Of a DNA stretch of 37,188 nucleotides, positions 10,915 through 20,394 are shown one piece after another. The DNA comes from Lyophyllum atratum. Taxonomy: Eukaryota > Basidiomycota > Agaricomycetes > Agaricales > Lyophyllaceae. Position 1 is the first letter of the stretch. The number at the start of each line of letters is the position of its first letter. The notes under the pieces are model-generated. The model was not told the DNA's origin. It saw only the letters and a list, made by a program, of their open reading frames with translations, and searched no databases. The DNA lies in assembly GCA_014905825.1 (NCBI GenBank), contig JACGCN010000118.1:1-37188 (forward strand), in the 5' to 3' direction. The translations under genes and the position numbers were made by a program.

Positions 10915-12402
10915 ATGTCCGTATCCTCTCGTCAAAGACCACTATCGGTCCCTTCCACCGCAAGTCTGCAACCTTCATCCAGTGTTCGTAGCACTGTCCG
11001 TCGCCCTCCGCCACCCATCTCCACTGTCGTCACTACTCCGCGTAATTACCAGTATCTCTCACCCATAGTCCTCCCGCTAACTGGTCCTCTGTAGCATGGG
11101 CTCGTGATGAACCACCGTCTCCGAAGGATCAAACTACACCCCTCATTGAAACCAATCACGCGACAGAGTCACGTCCCTCCGACGTTGCCTCCTATTCCAC
11201 CAGTGCTCCGGATTCCACATCACGTTGGTGGTCTTTTACTCTCCCCCGCACTTCCAGGCAACAACCCAGCTCCGAGTTGTCTAGCCCTACAACCCCTAAG
11301 CCTGAAAGAAAGGGTCTCAAAGATCTTTCCATCTCCTCGTGGCTTCCCACGTCTTCCTCCATCCGGGAAGGGACCACATTTTCTCGTAAAGAGAAAGAAA
11401 GGGATCCTGAGACTGCCCGCCCAAACGGTACTATCAACCGTGATTGGGATCTGTCCGTACCACTCCCCACCCCGAATGCAGCCCCCTATACCTTGGCTCA
11501 CAACACGACTCCGGGATGGGACTCCCCATGGTCACCCAGGACTGCCGCTCAAGGCCCGGCCTACAGCCATAACAGAAACAGCTCATATGGTCTGAATCAG
11601 TTGGAGAGCGAGTCGAACGAAAGCCACAAGACTACAAGTATGTGGCGTAGAAGAAAACAACGGCTCCGGTCGTTCATCCTCTACAACGCCCATGTCCCTC
11701 TGGTAAGGCACAAGCTTACCTACATTCTACAAACTCTGAAGGCCGTCATTGCTGTAGCTCTTCCGGTTCATGAACATTGCCTTCACTGCATCCGCCCTGG
11801 GTGTAGCTGTTCACATACGTCGGTTAGAAATTAATGGGCACGTCACGGGAGCTGTTGGGAGTTCCCCGTATGTTGTGCAAACAATGTCCTCGACCATCCC
11901 TTCTCATTCATATCTGCTAGGACTGTTGTGATTATTTTTGCCCCGCTGACCCTGGTACATGTGATGGTCGCAGTCTACGTGAGTTTGCAGGATGATGAAG
12001 TGTTCTTGTCTGATTGTGTTTCTTCCTCCGCAGCTCGAATATTTTGGTCGACCTCTTGGACTCTGGCGAACCTCGGGTAAATTAACACACACACTATCCG
12101 AGGTCCTCTTTATATGTGCCTGGTCCGCAGCCCTCTCCCTCTGCTTTGACAACTTTTTCACATCCCTCGTGCCATGTGCGTCACCATCTGCAATCTCCTG
12201 GTACAATGAACTCCCTCGACCTCCAAGCACCGTGCCCAATTTTGAAGGCGGCCTTGGCGATCGAATATGCGATTCCCAACTTGCCCTGATCTGTCTTGTC
12301 GGCATCGGCCTCCTGGCATACTGTACAAACCTCATCATCAGTTTATTCAGAATATTTGAAAAGGTCAAATATCATCCAGCTGCCACGCCGATACGAACTT
12401 AG
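10915..12402 (+). CDS. Four-helix membrane protein with disordered N-terminus, possibly Srf1-like
   Basis: Five exons (10915-11041, 11095-11702, 11758-11867, 11921-11978, 12034-12402; total 1272 nt) give 423 residues without a break. The first 245 or so are Ser/Thr/Pro-rich and probably disordered, starting MSVSSRQRPLSVPSTASLQP. A basic stretch (WRRRKQRLRSF) precedes the membrane part. About four hydrophobic helices follow: FRFMNIAFTASALGVAV, VVIIFAPLTLVHVMVAVYL, LFICAWSAALSLCFDNFFTS and LALICLVGIGLLAYCTNLII. The loop EYFGRPLGLWRTSGKLTHTL is the most distinctive motif. The layout (long soluble N-terminus, then four helices) resembles the yeast phospholipase D regulator Srf1 and related fungal proteins, but I rank that family call as tentative. 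The tail KVKYHPAATPIRT is cytoplasmic by the positive-inside rule if the N-terminus is. Confidence 0.8.
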
Positions 12403-12687
12403 GACGCTCTTATATGCCTGGGTCACATCGATTGTATCATTTACCATTACCCGCCAACTGCGTCCACATTCATTTGACAGTCATCCTCACGTTCCATACA
12501 TCTATGCATCTCCCTAATCTTGTACTAGTGTAGTTAGTCTCGTAGAAATATTTATGCGGGTCGCCAATCTTATCTAACTCAGGCATCTTATCCATAGCGT
12601 GACTTGTATCATGCAGGCTGTCACCTTCGCGCCATTCCTCAGTTCAAGTTGGAAATGAACGCAAACTAAGAGTCACTCATCCCAAAG

Positions 12688-14255
12688 ATGGAGGCCTTGC
12701 TTAATACTCCTTCCCGCATTGTCAGGTCATTGTCAAGGCCACAAGTCAAATCACCAGGCATCTTCCAAATGTTATCCAGCCTGCAGCGAGATTACGTCGT
12801 CGGCATCGTACTTCTTTTGGTCGTCGTCTTGCTGTGGTCTGCCTCCAACTTCGTCACTCAGGTAAACATGACTTGCAGTCTTGCGTTTGGGTTGAGATTG
12901 ATCTGTCGGGTGACCCAGGAATTATTCCATGGTGGTTTCGACAAACCTTTTCTGTGAGTTGAACGAACGCGCAGTGGTCTCAAGCTCATCTGGACAGGGT
13001 AACATATCTGAATACGAGCTCTTTCTCCCTTTACCTTTTGCCGTTCCTTGCGAAGAGACGGTGGCGACAACAACCATGGAGCCTGGTCGGTTTGTTGCAT
13101 CACTCTCCCGTATTCAGCCCCAGACTTACTCTTGAAATATGCCAGATGTTGAATACGAACCGCTCGAAACAGAACCGGAACGGGTGGTCGGCCGAACTAC
13201 TGAAGAGGAGGCATGTCATGAGATGAACTTTCCAGCGTGTTGCTCAGCCCCGTTCTAGTCACTATCCCGAGAAAGACCGCATCCCTCGCCCCCGCTCACG
13301 GTAAAGGAGACGATTAATTTGGCATTTGTATTCTGTTTCCTATGGTTCATCGCAAACTGGACTTTGAACGCCTCTCTCAGTTATACCAGCGTCGCCAGTG
13401 CCACGATCTTGTCCAGTATGAGCGGTATGTGTTGTGACTGACCCAGGGGTTCCCCAAACTCAATCTCGTTTCCTAGGTCTTTTCACGCTGGCTATTGGCC
13501 GAATATTTCTCGTAGAGACCCTTACGTTTGCTAAGGTCCTTGCTGTGTTCACGAGGTTTGTTGTATTCGTTCCCCACACATCACCCACCTCATGGTATCC
13601 GTCCTGCAGCTTTGGAGGAGTCCTCCTAGTGTCCCTTTCGGACTCCGATTCATCTACTCCTCCGAATCCCCAACGCCCGCTATTGAGCGAAGCAACTGAG
13701 CGACCACTGTTGGGTGACATCCTAGCCCTAATCTCCGCCTTAGTCTATGCTCTTTACGTTATCCTGCTCAAATTTCGCATTCGTACGGAATCCAGGATCG
13801 ACATGCGCCTCTTTTTCGGCTTTGTCGGCCTGTTCAACGTTCTTACATGCTGGGTTATTGGTGTCATCCTTCACTTTTCCGGAATAGAGCTGTTCGAACT
13901 TCCGACTACCAGTGCGGCGATTCATGCGATTCTTATCAACGTCAGTTTAATCGTTTCTTCGCATCGACACCAACTCATGTACTTTTAGATGTTCTTTACG
14001 TTGACCAGTGACTACCTTTACGTTCTCGCCATGCTAAAGACCACGCCGCTGGTTGTTACCATAGGGCTCAGCCTTACGATACCAATTGCTGTCATCGGAG
14101 ACTTTTTTCTCGGAAAAACCACCCGAGTGTTAGTACTCATAGGCGCCTTTCTGGTGATAGTAAGTTTTATCATTGTAGGACTGGATGACGCCAAAACGCG
14201 CTCTCAAAAAGAAGAGTCGCTGGCGGCAGAGGACTTCTTGGGTCGCGCTGATTAG
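12688..14255 (+). CDS. SLC35F-type (EamA/DMT) multi-pass transporter
   Basis: This resembles fungal relatives of SLC35F5 and yeast YML018C, drug/metabolite-superfamily proteins of vacuolar or Golgi membranes with unsettled substrate. Exon 1 starts MEALLNTPSRIVRSLSRPQV and has a first helix, DYVVGIVLLLVVVLLWSASN. Spliced exons follow: ELFHGGFDKPFL, VTYLNTSSFSLYLLPFLAKR, VEYEPLETEPE, then LTVKETINLAFVFCFLWFIA and the family hallmark SLSYTSVASATILSSMSGLF. The second repeat has GDILALISALVYALYVILLK, FFGFVGLFNVLTCWVIGVIL, FFTLTSDYLYVLAMLKTTPL and IGLSLTIPIAVIGDFFLGK. About ten helices in all fits the family. The segment between VEYEPLETEPE and LTVKE can be spliced in more than one way; the rest reads cleanly. 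The stop is at 14253-14255. Confidence 0.88.
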
Positions 14256-14439
14256 ATTATCGACTTGTAATATCATGTCCCCTAGAGCAGCACCACTTCG
14301 GCTGGTGCAATCCATAGATGACATTGCTGTATGTACTACAGATATCCAACAGATATCATAGAATCTACTTTTGGAGTTTGGTTCGTTCAAGCCGCGACTG
14401 CCAAACAAACGAAGTCACTTGTCAGTCACCGACCGCGAC

Positions 14440-15282
14440 ATGGTGAGCAGGGTTCCCAACTAGGACCCCAAATTGCAATGCTCTGACACATAGAATCCCC
14501 GAAGCCGAAAGAACGCCGTAAGCGTAGCGCAGGGCATGAGCCGTCAGTAAAAATTCCAAAGCGTGAATTTGCAGTCCAGGACAACGCTGTTGAGCGTGTC
14601 AAGATTGGAGATGCGATCGACGCTTCAGTGAGTTTTGAACCTGTTTCACGTTGATATCTGAATGATTCAATGTAATGGCAGGGTGGACAAATTTTGGAGA
14701 GCTTGTCGGCCCCAGAAACACGGCCTGTCACGAAGAAGAAGGAGAAATTGCAGCAGAAACACGAAGCGTTCCTGCAACGTATGATCCTCTGCCCTCGACG
14801 GGCCGAAATATTCTTACTCACTAATCTTTCAAGGACTGGATACCTCTAGCTCACCATACTCCAAATCCCATGCCCGTCGCATAAAACGCAAGGCGAAAGA
14901 ACAGATCGCCAGTGGTCTAAGCGAAATGCAAGTCGCGATCTCGGCCTTGGACGAGGATATACCGATTGCTGTTCAACAATCCGTGAAGGATAGTGCGGGC
15001 TCAGGTCAGGAACCTCAGTCTAAGGCTCACGTCAAGCCGGGGATGATTGGTGAAGGAAAGAAGGTGCCTCTTTCGAGATCGCAGCGGAAGCGTGCTCTGT
15101 ATGTTCACCTTGGTTTTGGCATCATCCTGGAATCTACTGAATACCGGTGCAGTCAAACAGAGCAAGTTCGACATCCATTGATTCTTTCTAATCCAGATTT
15201 TGCGGCCAATCCGTTCCAAACGATACGCACACATGCACAGAACACGCTCGTGAAGCGGCAGGTTCCTAGTAATAGCAAATAA
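14440..15282 (+). CDS. SLX9: Ribosome biogenesis protein Slx9
   Basis: Slx9 (human FAM207A/SLX9) is a small basic nucleolar protein needed for pre-rRNA processing and 40S export. The start codon at 14440-14442 is the whole first coding exon. A 62-nt intron (14443-14504) joins it to CCGAAAGAACGC, giving MPKERRKRSA, the expected N-terminus. The body has KIPKREFAVQDNAVERVKIG, a short intron, GGQILESLSAPETRPVTKKK and QKHEAFLQRLDTSSSPYSKS, then HARRIKRKAKEQIASGLSEM, GEGKKVPLSRSQRKRAL and RHPLILSNPDFAANPFQTIR, the Slx9 C-terminal signature, followed by THAQNTLVKRQ. The stop is at 15280-15282. It converges on the ankyrin gene, 97 bp between stops. Confidence 0.92.
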
Positions 15283-15379
15283 AAAAAACTTGTTCTGCGA
15301 CAGCCTTGACACCAAGGACACATGCAAGATCCAATCCGGGCCGATCGACACAAGAGGGCTATATATGCCGTGAGCCTGT

Positions 15380-15945
15380 CTAAGCCTGCAGAGCGCTTGG
15401 TGGGGTGGGCACTTCAGAGCCTATATCCCCCTCCTTAGTACCCAGAACTTCCATCAGCTCCTTCCTCCCAAACATATGCGCTGCTTGAATCGCATTCGGC
15501 GTTCCCAGACGGGGATCAGCACCCTTCTCTGCCAGTGCCCGCACGACCTCGTCGTGGCCCTTGAACACGGCACCTGCAATCGGAGACTGGCCTAAGTCAT
15601 TCAGTCGATTAGGATCTGCCCCGCGCTTGAGCAGTCCCTTGGTGAGTTCAGCGTGCCCCGCATATGCAGCCAGCATCAAGAGTGTGTTCCCTGAACGTGT
15701 TGCAAGCTGACTTAAATATCTACGTCGCATAATGACTTTGAAAAGTTGAGAGAACCTTTATCATTTGTGAGATTAACTGGCAAACCGGCATCGATGGCGG
15801 CTAGAAGAAGCACGGAATTGCCAGTGCGTGCTGCCTCGAACATCCGATGTGCGAAGTCAATCGTATCGTGAGGTAGATCAGAGACTTTGGGTGTCGTTGG
15901 AGTATCCACTTGTGCCTGTGGGGGTCCTGGTTTATCAATGTCCAT
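15380..15945 (-). CDS. Small ankyrin-repeat protein
   Basis: Two exons joined by a 65-nt or so GT-AG intron give about 165 residues. After an acidic leader (MDIDKPGPPQAQVDTPTTPK) come a capping helix (DFAHRMFEAARTGNSVLLLA) and about three ankyrin repeats: GLPVNLTNDKGNTLLMLAAY, AGHAELTKGLLKRGADPNRL, and LGQSPIAGAVFKGHDEVVRA plus LAEKGADPRLGTPNAIQAAH. Size and layout resemble fungal cytosolic ankyrin proteins of the yeast YGL242C type, an assignment made from memory. Ankyrin repeats bind protein partners; nothing here names the partner. The stop TAG is at 15380-15382. Confidence 0.88.
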
Positions 15946-16253
15946 GGGGTCTATGATTGATAGCTAACAAACCATTTTTCGATTTAAGATTCGGTGGTTT
16001 TGGAATGATCCACGAGCGTTGCGAGTAAACCTCCAAAGACTTCTGTTTGCGCCTATTTTAATCAACGCGTACGCAGGAAGTTACAATGCCATTGCCAATA
16101 GTGATATTCCAAGTGTAAGCGGTATAAGAATTATACAGTAATGCATGCCAAACGGTATAGGCTGGTATATAGGTGGGAGTAAAAAGAAACAAAGAAACGG
16201 CTTCATCTAATCGACGAAGGAGAGGGAGGGAGGGAGCTGTCTTGCCTTAGACA
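15946..16253. other. Intergenic, ankyrin promoter and neighbour 3' region
   Basis: These 308 bp lie upstream of the ankyrin start and downstream of the 16254 stop. A purine-rich stretch (AAGGAGAGGGAGGGAGGGAG, 16217-16236) sits just after the stop of the coiled-coil gene. I see no conserved open frame and no RNA gene. Confidence 0.5.
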
Positions 16254-18671
16254 TCAGTCATCTTCCCCACCACCACTCATACCAGCGCTCCATACAGTGC
16301 TGCCACTGCTGCCACCTGCACTTCTCCTGCTTCGTCGACCCCCGGCCCTAGGTGAAATCTCAGTGAACCCGCTGCTGGCTCCCCGCGCGATCTCAGCACT
16401 CAAGCTGCGCTCGTGTGCGTCCAGAGCCGCCAGAGAGTTCTCCGCCTCCGCCTGTTCCAAAGCTCCCTGAGTCAGGTTAGGAATCCCAAGCCCAACAAGA
16501 GAGTTGTTCGAATGCTCAAGAGAAGGGGTCGATTTCACAGAGGAGGCATCTGAATTCTCCATTGTTTTCGAGCCGAACCATGAGAAGCGTCGGTTGTTCG
16601 TGGCTGTGGGTGGTGTATCAGTCGAAGCGGACCTCTGGATTGGAGTAGCTGGAAATGCGAAGGATGGAGAAACCTGGGAGGTAGGCGGTTGGATACCCAT
16701 CAACTTCATGGTAGCGTTCAATCGTTCCCGCTCCTTTCGATCGTCCTCATCCTCTTGAGTATCCAATTTACGCCCACCTGTGACGGGACTGGCACCAGGC
16801 TTTAGCGTCAGGGGGCGCAAATTAGGATCCGGTTTCTTCTCAGCTGTATTATTGAAAAGCGAGAAACCTTTCCAGTCGAATGAGAGAGAACGACGCTGAG
16901 CTTTTGGGTTCGGTTGGTTTAGAGTCGGGGGTGAATTGACTCGCGTCTCCGGCATTGGGCTGGACGAGGAGCGGCCCACGATGACAGATTGCGGTCGCGT
17001 CTTCGTGTTGGTGGCAGAAAGCGACTTCGAACCCATCGAATTGGGTCCTGCGGTTAGTGGCTCCTTGTCGTAATCGACCGCGAGGACATGCTCGAACCCC
17101 TCCTGCGATATAATACGGTCGATAATCTTCGAGGCGTACAGGGAGAGGGCCTTATTGGCGTCCTTGAGAGACTTAACCTCGGTTCGAAGAGCATCGATGT
17201 CGTTGACTGAGCCGCTTGGCTCCAATCCGCCAATGGAAATCGAAGATATTTTTCGACCATCGGACCCCTTCTTGCCTCGTTTGCCTTTGCCATTAAAGAC
17301 TGGGCGATCGCGGTCTTCGATAACGTGACCCTCCAAGATATCCTTGTTCTCTGCACGCCCAAGCTCCGCAGCAAGATCGAGTCCAGGGCCAGTGATAGGT
17401 AAATCTGCCAGAGACTCTCCTCGGGGGGCACCAGCGGATGACGTGGTTCGCTTGCGACCATGCCTACCAGTTTGATGAGATGATGAATCGATGCTCCTTG
17501 TTTCAAGACTGCGCTCGAGCTCCTGCTCAAGGTTGTCCTCAGAAATTTCTTCGACTCTGTCGAGGGTACTCCTGGTGGCGCTTCGTAAACTTCTGACGTC
17601 TGTGTTGTCCGTGTGGTCGTCGTCATCATCGTCCTCCTCTCCGTCACTGCTACTCCCGCCTCCGACTTGTCGAATGAGGTCAAACTGACCACTCAGCGTC
17701 TTTTCCCTTAGGAGTATCATGTAACTCTCGTTTTCTTCCTGGAGTTCATGGTTGACCCTTTTCAAATCTACAAGCTGGGTCTGAAGGAGAACTAGGGTGC
17801 TTTGGAGCGAGGAATAAGATGTGGAGAGGGTGGAAAGCTCCAGCCTGAGCGAAGTCATCTCCGCTGGCTCTGTCTCTGGATCATCCACGTCCTGGTGGGA
17901 AGGAGTTTGTTGCTCTAAGGGAATATGGATGACTTCATCGTCATCTTCAAACTCGGCATCGGATTCCGGGGGTGCAGTGATGGGTTCAGGTTGTTTGCGA
18001 GCTTGAGTGAGGGATTGTATACGTGATTTAAGATGCTGCTCATTATCATAGAAGGCCTGGCGCTCTGCCTCAAATGTAGTAGTCTAAAAAAAATCATGAG
18101 GTCCAAGCAAGAAGGGTCAGATTTCAACGCTAACCTGTTCGTTATATCGCCGTTGAATATCTCGCTTCTCTTTTTCCAACTCACGGACTTGTGCTCTAAG
18201 CTTCTCGGAGATGTCTATTCGCTGAGCCAGTTCGACTTCGGACCGAGACTGCTCAGCATAAAGCTCGTTAAGCCGGGTTTCTGCGGCAGTGAGCGCAGAC
18301 GTGAGGTTGCCACTCTCTATTGTAAGAGTTGCAATCGTTTGATCCTTGTTCTGCACCTGGACGAGTAGCTATAGACACGAGGCCTTCAGTACTTCTACCA
18401 GGGCATCTGCACGATGGCATACCAGTTCTTTCTGGTCTGTCTCTTGCTTTAAAGAGGCGGACAATGCCTCGGGAGTTTCGCCGTTGGCAGATGGTGATGG
18501 CGCTGCCTTGGAGGAAACGCGGCGGCTTACAGGAGCCGAATTCAGGGAAGATGCCACTCGTGGTGAAGCTGCTGATCTTGCGGTGGGACCCCTTGAAAGT
18601 GTCGACGTCGGGGTTGGTGAAGCCGACACGGGACGTCTAGACGGCGGTGGTGCTCTTGCGGTGGTCGCCAT
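16254..18671 (-). CDS. Conserved fungal coiled-coil protein of unknown function
   Basis: Three exons (18671-18423, 18368-18135, 18083-16254; 2313 nt) encode 770 residues in one clean frame. The N-terminus is Ser/Pro/Ala/Arg-rich (MATTARAPPPSRRPVSASPT). Two heptad-rich segments follow (NKDQTIATLTIESGNLTSAL; QLVDLKRVNHELQEENESYM), separated by an acidic linker. Past an Asp run (SSDGEEDDDDDDHTDNTD) comes the most conserved part, LSLYASKIIDRIISQEGFEH, which I recall from fungal proteins loosely labelled as M-protein repeats; no function is established. The C-terminal third is Ser/Pro-rich and disordered, with small ordered patches such as RRSLSFDWKGFSLF and RRFSWFGSK. These two short Phe/Trp motifs resemble docking sites, which is only an inference. 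It is divergent from XRCC2. Confidence 0.85.
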
Positions 18672-18912
18672 GGTTGACTGGGTTTAGATATGTGGGGTAT
18701 TCGTAAGGTCGTATCAAGGCGTTACGGGAACCGTTGAGCGGGTATCGTTGAGGGGCTATGTAGAGCCTTTCAAAGACTAGCTAGGTGCGGAGAGGAAAGG
18801 AGGACATTCAAAGGATTTCAGAGAAAGATGGACATGTGGTATTGAAGTGATCTGAAGCAGCTGCGTTGCCAGATCCGTCCATCACTGACAAACACCGCCA
18901 TCCCATTGACAC
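18672..18912. promoter_or_regulatory. Shared promoter between the coiled-coil gene and XRCC2
   Basis: The divergent start codons are 241 bp apart. No recognisable element stands out to me, including no clear MluI-type (ACGCGT) cell-cycle box. The role is inferred from position. Confidence 0.4.
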
Positions 18913-20023
18913 ATGCTCGACGAAATTCATTCAGACACCCTATCCCATGTAAGCCCTCTCCTACTCCACGCCGGGCCCTCAGTACGATCATTCTGCTATA
19001 GCTCCTCACTTCAATCCTTTCCGAAAGTAAGGTCGTCCTTTACCACCATTTCTGTCCCTCACGGTCTCACCAGCACCAGTCGGCTTGACCCGCATTCCGG
19101 CTCTGGATGCCCACCTCTTTTCGACCGCGAAAAACCCGGTGTCTGGTTCCTCTTTGCGCCGTGGAGATGTCATTGAGATACAGGGTGCTCCATCGTCCGG
19201 AAAGACGCATCTTCTCTATCACCTTCTCATTCACTGCATAACCCCATCCAACTTGGGAGGGTGGGGGAAAGTGGGCATCGTGTTCGATATGGATCACAGT
19301 TTCGACATTGTCCGTTTCAACCATCTGCTCCTTGGCCATCTAACGCGCTTGTTGGATGGCGGCGCGTCTGTTATCGGGAGTATAGCACAGCGGTCCCTGG
19401 AGAGGCTGCGCATCTTTAGGCCTTGTTCTTCCCTGCAGCTCTCAGTGACAATCTCGCACCTGGCAGAATACCATTCCGCTCACTTTCCAAACGAGGAAAT
19501 CGGTCTGGTAGCAATTGACTCCATGAGTGCGCATTATTGGCCCGATCGCTTCGTTGTCGAGCAGATGCGAACCGCTACCTCTGCCGAGCATCGACGAGAG
19601 GCTGAGACTCACATACCACCATTGCAGCACGTTTTGCTCGCTCTGGAGTCGTTCCGTCGCACTCATTCGCCAGTCACTATTCTGACTAACTGGGGTCTTC
19701 ACTCCGCCAGCAACATCGACCCCTTTCTCTATAGGCAACATCTTCACCCGTTCCCCGCGCCCTTTCCCCATTCCCATCCGGCGACAATACGTCGGGACAC
19801 AAATGCACCGATTTTGGCATTCCAAGAGCATATGCCGAGGCTAACCTGCCATATAACACTGCATCAGGATAGTAATGGGAAAGTGAGCTCTTCTGGAACG
19901 GATGACGACAGCGTCGCTGTTGCACGGAAAGGGGTCATTGTTGGGTTGATAAGGACGCCGCATTCTACATCTATCAGCAGATTCTTGTTGCATATCACCG
20001 CCGATGATATTTTGGCCAACTAG
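18913..20023 (+). CDS. XRCC2: Rad51 paralog Xrcc2
   Basis: Xrcc2 is a RecA-fold Rad51 paralog that supports homologous recombination. Exons 18913-18948, 19002-19026 (25 nt) and 19080-20023 total 1005 nt, 334 residues. The start MLDEIHSDTLSH splices to LLTSILSE and IGLTRIPALDAHLF. Walker A is GAPSSGKTHLLYHLLIHC, preceded by LRRGDVIEIQ. A Walker-B-like strand is IGLVAIDSMSAHYW. FDMDHSFDIVRF precedes the variable middle, and the fold ends with VGLIRTPHSTSISRFLLHIT. The spacing and the short C-terminus favour Xrcc2 over Rad51, Dmc1 or Rad57. The stop is at 20021-20023, and it converges with the next gene. Confidence 0.85.
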
Positions 20024-20394
20024 GCAATCTGTGTACCTCGACTGTAAGACTGTCCATGCTTGATGACGCGAGGTCAATATGCCAAGTCATTGATCTGTGG
20101 ATGGACAACTTTCGTACTGCCGGTTTCAAGACCATGATGACCGTTTTACATCAGTGATCAACGTTCCGCAGAAAATATCAAGGCTCTTCATTCGAAGAGA
20201 TCATGTAAGTAAGGCTACAATACACTATTATGTACCAGATACATAGTTCATAATTATAACTAGGGTTGGGTGGATAACTATTACAATCCAGTGGTATTTG
20301 TTGCTGTAAATTTAATGCTGGAGGAAGGGGTATGATACCTATTGTCCAAGATAAGTGGGGTTGATACACGTCGTCCGCTGTTGTGTCCGAAGAA
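20024..20394. other. Intergenic between convergent XRCC2 and adenylating enzyme
   Basis: These 371 bp hold two 3' ends. The sequence is AT-richer than its surroundings (for example 20216-20250). No conserved open frame, repeat or RNA gene is visible. Confidence 0.5.

Noticed and set aside
10800..10991. Thr-rich plus-strand frame as an upstream exon of the Srf1-like gene.
   Set aside because: No ATG, and the ATG at 10915 in another frame splices properly to the rest of the protein.
14440..14510. A frameshift in the CCCC run at the start of SLX9.
   Set aside because: Using the acceptor at CGAAG (14504) gives MPKERRKRSA in frame without any correction.
17054..17692. A 212-residue minus-strand frame inside the coiled-coil gene.
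   Set aside because: Shadow of the longer, conserved frame on the same strand.
18369..18392. A 24-nt mini-intron (GTACTG...CTATAG) in the coiled-coil gene.
   Set aside because: A normal 54-nt intron with a GTATGC donor (18369-18422) explains the same stop codon.
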